From an uncultured SAR86 cluster bacterium (GTDB lineage Bacteria > Pseudomonadota > Gammaproteobacteria > Magnimaribacterales > D2472): a stretch of DNA of 64,000 nucleotides. Location: assembly GCA_902599315.1 (NCBI GenBank), contig CACKEY010000003.1, forward strand, positions 87,286 through 151,285, read 5' to 3'. Under the pieces are notes generated by a model. That model had not been told where the DNA came from, searched no databases, and worked only from the letters and a program-made list of their open reading frames with translations. The first letter of the stretch is position 1; each line of letters starts with the position of its first letter. Below are positions 37,319 to 44,776 of the stretch, in pieces. The translations under genes were made by a program, and so were the position numbers.

Positions 37319-38516
37319 ACCTTCATTTTGGCTCAAATTTGGTTTATTTTCAGTTGGCCTTGGTCAATCCTTTGCATTTGTCTTAGTGCCACCATTAGCT
37401 AGAGATTTAGGTTTATCAGTTGTTGAAACATCATTAATTTTTTCTATCTCAGCAGTAGCATGGGCTGTAACTAGTTCTTCGTGGGGGAGAATATCTGATA
37501 AATATGGCAGAAGAAATATTGCTGTCATAGGTTTAATTGGCTATTCAGTTTCAATCATTGCTTTAATTACTCCGCTTTTTCTTGTTGAAAGAAATTTATT
37601 AGATTTTGTTTTCCTTTTACCTTTATTAATATTTGGTAGGTTAATAAATGGACTTATTGGCTCAGCTACAAGGCCTGCTGCTTTTGCATATATTGCAGAT
37701 ATTTCAGAGAGAACTAAACGAACAAAGAAATTTGCAAGGCTTGAATCGAGCTTTTTAGTTGGGACGATAATTGGTCCTATGATAGGCGGATTTCTTTTTT
37801 TATATTCAAAACCTTTACCATTCTATATTTTTGCAACATGTGGGTTTATTTCCGCTTTAGGAATTTTCTATACATTTCCTAAAACAACTTTATTAAAAGA
37901 GAAAGCCGAGGATATGCTTTCTAAGCTATCATTTAAAGATAAAAGTGTTTGGCCGTTTCTATTTATCGCTGCGCTTTCATCACTTTGTCAAGCATCACTA
38001 TTGCAGTCAATTGGATTTTTTATAACAGATGTTTTTTCTAACGAAAAAGATCTACCATTAGTAATTAGCTTAACATTTGTTGTGCTTTCATTATCAACAG
38101 TTGTAAGCCAATATATATTTACTGATATAAAACCAATTAGTAATGATAAATTACTGACTTACGGGACTTTTCTTACATTGGTATCATACACTATGGCCGC
38201 ATTCTCTACTTCAATAGCATTATTTTACTTAGCTATGATGATTAATGGTTTAGGCGCAGGCATGTTTAGACCTGCAAACGCATCTTCTTTATCGCTCGCT
38301 CAAAGTCCCAATAATCAGGGTAAGGCTGCTGGTTATTTGGGTTCAGTTATGCCAATTGGCCATGTGCTTACGCCAATTATTGCTATGCCAATATACCAAC
38401 TTAGTCCTGAGTATTTATATTTTTTTAGTGCTTTCCTATGTTTTGTATCTTTATTATTTATAATATTGCATCCGAGACTAAAAAATCATGAACAAGCCAG
38501 CACTATTATTAATTAA
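37311..38516 (+). CDS. MFS transporter (multidrug efflux type)
   Basis: 401-residue, 12-helix DHA1-like permease. The A-motif between helices 2 and 3 is SWGRISDKYGRRNIAVIG, and motif C-like glycines appear in ESSFLVGTIIGPMIGGFLF, typical of antiporters. The start is TTG inside the trpS end; the first Met-like residue gives MYKPSFWLKFGLFSVGLGQSF. It overlaps hemH by 29 bp at its 3' end. Substrate is unknown. Confidence 0.88.
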   Translation: MYKPSFWLKFGLFSVGLGQSFAFVLVPPLARDLGLSVVETSLIFSISAVAWAVTSSSWGRISDKYGRRNIAVIGLIGYSVSIIALITPLFLVERNLLDFVFLLPLLIFGRLINGLIGSATRPAAFAYIADISERTKRTKKFARLESSFLVGTIIGPMIGGFLFLYSKPLPFYIFATCGFISALGIFYTFPKTTLLKEKAEDMLSKLSFKDKSVWPFLFIAALSSLCQASLLQSIGFFITDVFSNEKDLPLVISLTFVVLSLSTVVSQYIFTDIKPISNDKLLTYGTFLTLVSYTMAAFSTSIALFYLAMMINGLGAGMFRPANASSLSLAQSPNNQGKAAGYLGSVMPIGHVLTPIIAMPIYQLSPEYLYFFSAFLCFVSLLFIILHPRLKNHEQASTIIN

Positions 38517-39498
38517 CTTAGGGACTCCTGACTCTCCATCATATTTTGATGTATTTAAATACCTCAGAGAATTTCTTATGGATGGAAGAGTTATCGATAT
38601 TCCTTCCTTTTTTAGATTTATTTTAGTGACTCTTATTATTTGTCCAATAAGATCATTTGCATCAAGTAAAATATATAAAGAATTATGGGATCTTTCAGGT
38701 GGCGTTTCTCCCTTGCTTAAAAATACTGAGGAGTTAACTAAAAAATTAAATTCAAACCAAAATAAATACAATGTTCATTTTGCAATGCGCTATCAAAAAC
38801 CAAGTATTAAAAAAACTTTGGAAGCAATTAAAAAAACAAACCCTTCTGAACTCATAGTCCTTCCGTTATTTCCCCACTATGCTTCAGCTACCACTGGCAG
38901 TGTTTTTCAAGAGCTTACTAAAAAGATCTCAAAAGAATGGGTTATTCCTTCTGTTAGATTCATATCACAATACTATGATCATCCTTCATTTATAAATGCA
39001 TGGGTTGTAGCTGCAAATAATTTTAACCACCAAGACTATGATAAAGTTGTTTTTAGCTATCACGGCCTACCAAACTCTCAGGTAAATAAAGTTTATGCTG
39101 ATAATCAATGTGATGGAAAAAATTGTGAGCATGAAGTTAATGAGGAGAACTATTATTGTTATAAATCTGCAGTTTATGAAACTTCAAAGCTGATCGCAGA
39201 AAAGATATCTCTTCCCAGAGACAAATATGAGGTTACTTTTCAATCTAGATTAACAAATAATTGGTTAGAGCCTTTTTCTGATGATGTTTTAAAAAGTTAT
39301 CCTGAGAAAGGTATAAAGAAAGTTCTTGTATTTTCTCCAGCTTTTACAGCTGATTGCTTAGAAACTGTTATTGAAATTGGTGATGAATACAAAGAACTTT
39401 TTATAAATGCAGGTGGCCAAATTCTTGATTATGTACCTTCATTAAATTTTTCAGATGCTTGGGTTCAAGCTATCATAGACATTGTTGATAAAAAATAA
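38488..39498 (+). CDS. hemH: Ferrochelatase
   Basis: 336-residue enzyme that inserts Fe2+ into protoporphyrin IX, the last step of haem synthesis. N-terminal LLINLGTPDSPSYFDVFKYLREFL, the metal-site His in VFSYHGLPNSQV, FQSRLTNNWLEPFSDD, and the conserved FSPAFTADCLETVIEIGDEY with its Glu are all present. Two cysteine clusters at QCDGKNCEHEV are as in other gammaproteobacterial HemH. Overlap with the MFS gene suggests cotranscription. Confidence 0.97.
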   Translation: MNKPALLLINLGTPDSPSYFDVFKYLREFLMDGRVIDIPSFFRFILVTLIICPIRSFASSKIYKELWDLSGGVSPLLKNTEELTKKLNSNQNKYNVHFAMRYQKPSIKKTLEAIKKTNPSELIVLPLFPHYASATTGSVFQELTKKISKEWVIPSVRFISQYYDHPSFINAWVVAANNFNHQDYDKVVFSYHGLPNSQVNKVYADNQCDGKNCEHEVNEENYYCYKSAVYETSKLIAEKISLPRDKYEVTFQSRLTNNWLEPFSDDVLKSYPEKGIKKVLVFSPAFTADCLETVIEIGDEYKELFINAGGQILDYVPSLNFSDAWVQAIIDIVDKK

Positions 39499-39506
39499 GG
39501 ATTGTT

Positions 39507-40385
39507 ATGTTTAAAGATGATTTATTAAAAGGAAAGAAAATTTTAGTAACCGGTGGCGGAACAGGTCTGGGAAAAGAGATGTCTGAGCATTATATTCAAC
39601 ATGGAGCTGAGGTTGTAATTTGTGGAAGACGAGAGAGTGTTCTTGCAGATACGGCTGCAGAATTTAAAGATAAATATGATGCTAGTGTAAGGTTTCAACC
39701 CTTGGATATCCGTTCACCCCAGGATGTTGAAGATTTTGTTGAGACTATCTTCCAAGAAGGTCCACTTCATGGTTTAGTTAATAATGCAGCTGGTAATTTT
39801 ATATCACCAACCAAGGATTTATCGGCAAGAGGTTTTGATGCAATTGCAAATATTGTTTTTCATGGCACATTTTATGTAACTAATGCTGTTGGTAAAAAAT
39901 GGCTTGAACAAAATATCAAAGGTTCAATTATTTCTATTCTTGCAACCTGGGTTTGGACAGGCTCTCCCTATGTTGTACCCTCTGCAATGTCAAAATCAGC
40001 TTTACATACAATGACTAAATCTCTTGCTGTTGAATGGGGTCCTTATGGAATTAGGATAAATGCTATCGCTCCTGGTCCATTCCCAACAGAAGGTGCTTGG
40101 GCACGATTAAGTCCCGAAGGTGCTCTTGAGGATTCAGGTTCAATGAGCACAATTCCAATGGGTAGAGTTGGAGAAATGAGCGAATTACAAAATTTGGCCA
40201 CTTTTTTAATGGCAGATGGCTGTGAATATCTTACAGGACAAACTATTGCATTAGATGGTGCTCAGTATCTCTCAGGCGGAGGCACTTTTTCGCAGCTTTC
40301 AAAAATGTCTGAGGATGACTGGTCTCAAATTAGAAGCATGATTAAAAAAACAAATGATTCAGATAAAGCAAAAAGATCGACATAA
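39507..40385 (+). CDS. SDR, 2,4-dienoyl-CoA reductase-like
   Basis: 292-residue SDR. The nucleotide motif is VTGGGTGLGKEMS, Arg-Arg in ICGRRESVL favours NADPH, and NNAAGNFISPTKDLS follows. The usual catalytic tyrosine is missing: the active-site stretch reads PSAMSKSALHTMTKSLAVEWGPYGIRINAIAPGPF, with Ser where Tyr is normally found, as in the mammalian-type 2,4-dienoyl-CoA reductase and peroxisomal enoyl reductase groups. It likely reduces dienoyl-CoA during breakdown of unsaturated fatty acids. AGGATTG precedes its ATG, 8 bp after hemH. Confidence 0.87.
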   Translation: MFKDDLLKGKKILVTGGGTGLGKEMSEHYIQHGAEVVICGRRESVLADTAAEFKDKYDASVRFQPLDIRSPQDVEDFVETIFQEGPLHGLVNNAAGNFISPTKDLSARGFDAIANIVFHGTFYVTNAVGKKWLEQNIKGSIISILATWVWTGSPYVVPSAMSKSALHTMTKSLAVEWGPYGIRINAIAPGPFPTEGAWARLSPEGALEDSGSMSTIPMGRVGEMSELQNLATFLMADGCEYLTGQTIALDGAQYLSGGGTFSQLSKMSEDDWSQIRSMIKKTNDSDKAKRST

Positions 40386-40433
40386 CAAATCATATTTTGA
40401 ATTGTTAGGCTAAAATAACTTAAAGAGGTAAAT

Positions 40434-41855
40434 ATGGAACATCAACAAATGAAAGAAATTTTAAGCAAACAAAAAGCTTTTTTTATTAAAAATGGACCCC
40501 CATCCTATGAATTGAGAATTGATAGGTTGGATAGAATGAAGTCATTGATAATGGAAAATCGCTATAAAATTGTAGATGCGTTGAATGAAGACTTTGGTGT
40601 TAGATCTAAGAATCAGTCTATGGCTACAGATGTTTATACAATTGTTCCAAGCATTGAATATGCTAAGAAGAATCTAAAAAAGTGGATGGCTGGCTCAAAA
40701 AGAAAAGCCAATTTTCCACTTGGATTTCTAGGAGCTAAAGCTTCTGTAGACTATGAACCTCTTGGCACAGTTGGGATGATTTCTCCATGGAATTTTCCGG
40801 TCTTTTTAACTTTCTCACCTGCTGCATCAATTTTTGCTGCTGGAAATCAGATTATGCATAAGCCAAGTGAGTATACAGAGCAGACATCGGCTTTGTTAAA
40901 AGAATTATGTGACACTGCTTTTGATGAAGAAGAGTTTGCAACAATTCTTGGAGGTCCTGATGTAGGTGCATCCTTTACACAACAAAAGTTTGACCACCTT
41001 TTATATACAGGCAGTGGCGCGGTAGCAAAACATATTATGAAAGCTGCTTCTGAAAATTTAGTTCCAGTTACACTTGAACTTGGGGGCAAATCTCCTGTCA
41101 TAGTCAGTAATTCTGCTGATAGTGCAATTGCTGCAAAAAGAATTATGCTCGGTAAAACAATGAATGCTGGTCAAATTTGTCTAGCTCCAGACTATGTTAT
41201 GGTTCATTCAGATAAAAAAGACGAACTGGTTTCTGGCATGAAAGAAGCTGTTGCAGAGTTTTATCCTGATCTAAAACATAATGATGATTACACCTCAATT
41301 ATTAATGAAAAACATTATGATCGATTGCAGGGTCTTCTTAGTGACGCAAAGGAGAAGGGCGCTGATATTGATGAGATTAATCCTGCTAATGAGGATTTTT
41401 CTCAGCAAGAGGCATTCAAAATTCCACCAACGCTGGTTATGAATCCTACTGATGATATGGAAATCATGAAGGAAGAAATTTTTGGTCCATTACTGCCTGT
41501 CAAAGAGTTTTCTGAGGTGGATGAGACTATTTCTTATGTTAACGCTAATGATAAACCCTTAGGATTATATTATTTTGGGTCTAATAAAAATGAAGAGGAC
41601 CGAGTTTTATCCAGGACTTCTTCAGGAGGCGTAACTATTAATGATGTTTTAGGTCATATTCAGCAAGAAGATCTTCCGTTTGGTGGTGTAGGGCCTTCAG
41701 GAATTGGGAGCTATCATGGGGAAGAGGGTTTCAAGACTTTTAGCAATGCAAAAGCAGTCTATAAACAAATTGGCTCTCGGTTTGACAAGCTTTTATCTGC
41801 AATTCGTCCTCCATATAAAGGCAATATCGAAAAGGTGTTAAAACAAATCACCTAG
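40434..41855 (+). CDS. Aldehyde dehydrogenase, coniferyl-aldehyde type
   Basis: 473-residue NAD(P)-dependent aldehyde dehydrogenase. GTVGMISPWNFPVFLTFSPAASIFAAGN, the Glu motif VTLELGGKSPVIVS, and the catalytic Cys in NAGQICLAPDYVMV are clear. The N-terminal KKWMAGSKRKANFPLGFLGAKA and the C-terminal GSRFDKLLSAIRPPYKG are those of the CalB/class 3 fatty-aldehyde group. It probably oxidises long-chain or aromatic aldehydes to acids. AGAGG lies 8 bp before the ATG. Confidence 0.92.
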   Translation: MEHQQMKEILSKQKAFFIKNGPPSYELRIDRLDRMKSLIMENRYKIVDALNEDFGVRSKNQSMATDVYTIVPSIEYAKKNLKKWMAGSKRKANFPLGFLGAKASVDYEPLGTVGMISPWNFPVFLTFSPAASIFAAGNQIMHKPSEYTEQTSALLKELCDTAFDEEEFATILGGPDVGASFTQQKFDHLLYTGSGAVAKHIMKAASENLVPVTLELGGKSPVIVSNSADSAIAAKRIMLGKTMNAGQICLAPDYVMVHSDKKDELVSGMKEAVAEFYPDLKHNDDYTSIINEKHYDRLQGLLSDAKEKGADIDEINPANEDFSQQEAFKIPPTLVMNPTDDMEIMKEEIFGPLLPVKEFSEVDETISYVNANDKPLGLYYFGSNKNEEDRVLSRTSSGGVTINDVLGHIQQEDLPFGGVGPSGIGSYHGEEGFKTFSNAKAVYKQIGSRFDKLLSAIRPPYKGNIEKVLKQIT

Positions 41856-41860
41856 TATCT

Positions 41861-43099
41861 ATGAACACATTGCCTATTTACTTGGGCTACAAGTACTTTA
41901 GATCTAAAAAAGGTGCTTTCGCGTCTTTTACTTCATTAATGGCAATTGCAGGATTATCTTTGGGGGTTGCAGCTCTAGTTATAGTTTTGTCAGTTATGAA
42001 TGGATTCGAAAAGGAATTACAAACAAGAGTGCTCGGAGTAGTCCCTCAATTAGTTATTCGTTCCGATAATAATATTGATAACTATGATCAATTAATCAGT
42101 GATATAAGTAATTCAGCCGATGTCATAGGGGTTAGTCCTTATATTGAAACCCAAGGTTTAATGAGTGCAAAAAATAGATCGAGAGGGATTTTTTTAACCG
42201 GCATAAAACCAGAAATTGAATCAAATATGTCAATTCTTCCAGAGTTTTTAATTGATGGATCTATGAAGAGTCTTACTTCTAAAAATGGAATCATTATAGG
42301 CGCTTGGTTGTCGAGATATTTAGGAGTAGGCGTTGGTGAGACTGTAAGTATCACAACAACAAACCTTCGTTCATCTATTTTAGGAACATTTCCAAGAACT
42401 ATTACTTTAGAGGTAACGGGTATATTTGAGCTCAAAGCGGAGCTAGATCAGTCTCTTGTTTTAATTCACCATGATTTAGCAGCAAATATTATTAACCTTG
42501 AACCAAAATCAACGCAAGGAATCAGAGTAAAAACTAATGATTTGTTCGCAGCAAATTCAATTGGCTTTCAATTATTAACTCAATCTATCTTTGACAATAA
42601 CGATTATTACTTTACATCATGGCAGCAGACTCATGGAACATTATTTCAAGCTATTAAATTAGAAAAAAGATTAATTAGTTTGATGCTTTTTTTAATTATT
42701 ACAGTTGCTGCCTTCAATATCTTGTCTACTATTGTTATGACAGTTAAGACAAAAGAAAAAGAAATTGCAATTTTAAAAACTATGGGTTGTTCAAAATATC
42801 AATTAACTTTAATTTTTATTAATTTAGGTTTCATAATTGCTTTTACGGGAATATTACTCGGTTTAATAATTGGTCTAATAGTTACACCGAACATTGATGA
42901 GCTTATTAATTTTATTGAAAATTTTAGCAATAGAAGCTTGATGGATAGTTATTTTATTAATTATTTTCCTTATGAATTTAGACTGACCCAGCTTGTATAT
43001 ATATGTTTATCTGTTTTGGCAATGAGTTTGATTTTCTCTTATTTTCCAGCTGCAAGAGCAGCTAAATTAAAACCTGTAACAATTCTGCGCCATGAATAA
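41861..43099 (+). CDS. lolC: Lipoprotein-releasing ABC permease LolC/LolE (LolF-like)
   Basis: 412-residue inner-membrane protein with four membrane segments (residues about 25-48, 268-290, 315-340, 375-400) and a large periplasmic domain between the first two. YLGYKYFRSKKGAFASFTSLMAIAGLSLGVAALV is the LolC/E start, and AIAILKTMGCSKYQLTLIF is the coupling-helix region. With LolD it extracts lipoproteins from the inner membrane for LolA. Only one permease gene is present, so it may form a homodimer as LolF does. It overlaps lolD by eight bases. Confidence 0.92.
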   Translation: MNTLPIYLGYKYFRSKKGAFASFTSLMAIAGLSLGVAALVIVLSVMNGFEKELQTRVLGVVPQLVIRSDNNIDNYDQLISDISNSADVIGVSPYIETQGLMSAKNRSRGIFLTGIKPEIESNMSILPEFLIDGSMKSLTSKNGIIIGAWLSRYLGVGVGETVSITTTNLRSSILGTFPRTITLEVTGIFELKAELDQSLVLIHHDLAANIINLEPKSTQGIRVKTNDLFAANSIGFQLLTQSIFDNNDYYFTSWQQTHGTLFQAIKLEKRLISLMLFLIITVAAFNILSTIVMTVKTKEKEIAILKTMGCSKYQLTLIFINLGFIIAFTGILLGLIIGLIVTPNIDELINFIENFSNRSLMDSYFINYFPYEFRLTQLVYICLSVLAMSLIFSYFPAARAAKLKPVTILRHE

Positions 43100-43769
43100 G
43101 CTTGTAGCAACAGATATTTTCAAGGCTTTTAAGACTGGAGCTTACCATGCTCAAGTTTTGTCTGATATATCAATTGATATCATTCAAGGGGAGACAATTG
43201 GAATTATTGGATCGTCAGGAAGTGGCAAAACAACTCTTCTTCAAATACTTGCTGGGTTAGAATTTCCAGATAGTGGCGAAATTTTTTTTAATGACATTAA
43301 TTTGTCAATAAATAATGCTAAGCAATTTAGTATTATGAGAAATAAATTATTTGGTTATACCTATCAATTTCACTACTTGCTAGATGATCTTACTGTTTTT
43401 GAAAACTGTAATCTTGTTTTTCAGATATCAAATAGTAAAGATATCAATAAAAACTCAAAAAAAATATTTGAAACTCTGCATGAACTTGGTATAGATAAAT
43501 TACAAAATAATTATCCCTACATGCTATCAGGTGGAGAAAGACAGCGTGTTGCTATTGCAAGAGCTATTGTTCATGAGCCTATGTTTATATTAATGGATGA
43601 ACCAACAGGTAATTTGGATCATGAAAATGCAGATGTAATTCAAGATTTAACAATAAAATTAGCGAAAGATCATAATATAGGTATTATGGTTGCAACTCAT
43701 GATTTAAATTATGCTCAAAAACTGGATAAAGTATTTCGTATAGAGAATGGGGGCTTAGTGTCAAAATAA
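43092..43769 (+). CDS. lolD: Lipoprotein-releasing ABC ATPase LolD
   Basis: 225-residue ABC ATPase: Walker [13 protein letters not shown] (about residues 40-51), Q-loop region [15 protein letters not shown] (FHYLLDD being typical of LolD), signature [14 protein letters not shown], and Walker [13 protein letters not shown]. It energises the LolC/E-type permease encoded immediately upstream. The exbB-like gene begins one base after its stop. Confidence 0.95.
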   Translation: MNKLVATDIFKAFKTGAYHAQVLSDISIDIIQGETIGIIGSSGSGKTTLLQILAGLEFPDSGEIFFNDINLSINNAKQFSIMRNKLFGYTYQFHYLLDDLTVFENCNLVFQISNSKDINKNSKKIFETLHELGIDKLQNNYPYMLSGGERQRVAIARAIVHEPMFILMDEPTGNLDHENADVIQDLTIKLAKDHNIGIMVATHDLNYAQKLDKVFRIENGGLVSK

Positions 43770-43770
43770 G

Positions 43771-44373
43771 ATGAATAATGTATTAATATCTGGGGGATGG
43801 TTTGTATGGCCTTTGCTTGTGTGTTCAATTCTGCTTATTTCCATTGTTTTAGAAAGACTTTGGTTTTTGCAAAGAAGGTTAGTTGCCCCAAAGGGTTTGC
43901 TTAGACAGGTTAAAAATCTTATCGAGAAGGACTCATTTCATCTTCAAAATCAGCAAGATATTTCTATTACATCTCATCTTGGAGACTTACTTCAGCATTG
44001 TCATCAATACAAATCATATCCAAGGGAATTTGTTGAAGTAAAGGCTGAAGAAAAAGCTTCTGAAATTAAAATACTACTTGAACGAAATCTATCAATGTTG
44101 AGCACTATTGCAAGCATCAGTCCTTTATTAGGGCTTTTAGGTACTGTGGTAGGTATGATTAAAGTATTTAGTAATATTGATATTAACGGTTCTGCAAACA
44201 CAGATTTACTAGCAGTTGGTATATCAGAGGCATTAATTACTACTGCGTTTGGACTTATCATTGCTGTTCCAGCAATAATATTTTATAGATATTTCGATCA
44301 AAAGACTTTGATTTTAATGTCAATATTGCAATCAAATACATCTATTTTTCTAGACTTTTTGTATAAAAAATGA
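43771..44373 (+). CDS. exbB: ExbB/TolQ/MotA-family proton channel
   Basis: 200-residue membrane protein with three helices. [21 protein letters not shown] forms the first, [18 protein letters not shown] the second with the glycine-rich hinge, and [25 protein letters not shown] the third. This pattern is shared by ExbB and TolQ stators. The exbB-exbD pair ahead of lpxK is conserved in Pseudomonas and Xanthomonas relatives; its partner outside TonB is uncertain. Coupled to exbD by an ATGA overlap. Confidence 0.92.
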   Translation: MNNVLISGGWFVWPLLVCSILLISIVLERLWFLQRRLVAPKGLLRQVKNLIEKDSFHLQNQQDISITSHLGDLLQHCHQYKSYPREFVEVKAEEKASEIKILLERNLSMLSTIASISPLLGLLGTVVGMIKVFSNIDINGSANTDLLAVGISEALITTAFGLIIAVPAIIFYRYFDQKTLILMSILQSNTSIFLDFLYKK

Positions 44374-44774
44374 AGTTTTACAATAACAAAGACAGAGCAT
44401 TATCCATTGAAATTACCCCATTGATTGATATTGTTTTTTTACTTGTAATTTTTTTTGTTGTTACATCAAAAATTGAAACCAACCAATATCTCACCCTAGA
44501 TTTACCTAAAACTGAATCTTTTGCATCTACAGTATTAAACAATACACAAAACATCATATTGCTAGATTCAGGTAAACTCATTGTAAATGACCAAGAATTT
44601 TCTATGACGGAGATTGATCTATTAATAGCTGGTGTTAATGCAAGTTTTTCTAAATCCGAGGTTGTAATTCTTTCAATCGAGAGTAAAGCCTATCACGAAT
44701 GGGTGATCGCGTTGATGGATGCCCTGCAGCAACTCGGATTTCAAAACCTGCAGATTAAAACTTATAATGATTAG
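44370..44774 (+). CDS. exbD: ExbD/TolR-family stator protein
   Basis: 134-residue single-pass protein. The N-terminal membrane helix [22 protein letters not shown] holds the proton-carrying Asp ([13 protein letters not shown]), followed by a periplasmic domain ([22 protein letters not shown]). It forms a 5:2 complex with the ExbB partner to transmit proton-motive force, classically to TonB. It may energise the TonB-dependent receptor at 11-14 kb, though no tonB gene is in the window. Confidence 0.92.
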   Translation: MKFYNNKDRALSIEITPLIDIVFLLVIFFVVTSKIETNQYLTLDLPKTESFASTVLNNTQNIILLDSGKLIVNDQEFSMTEIDLLIAGVNASFSKSEVVILSIESKAYHEWVIALMDALQQLGFQNLQIKTYND

Positions 44775-44776
44775 CT

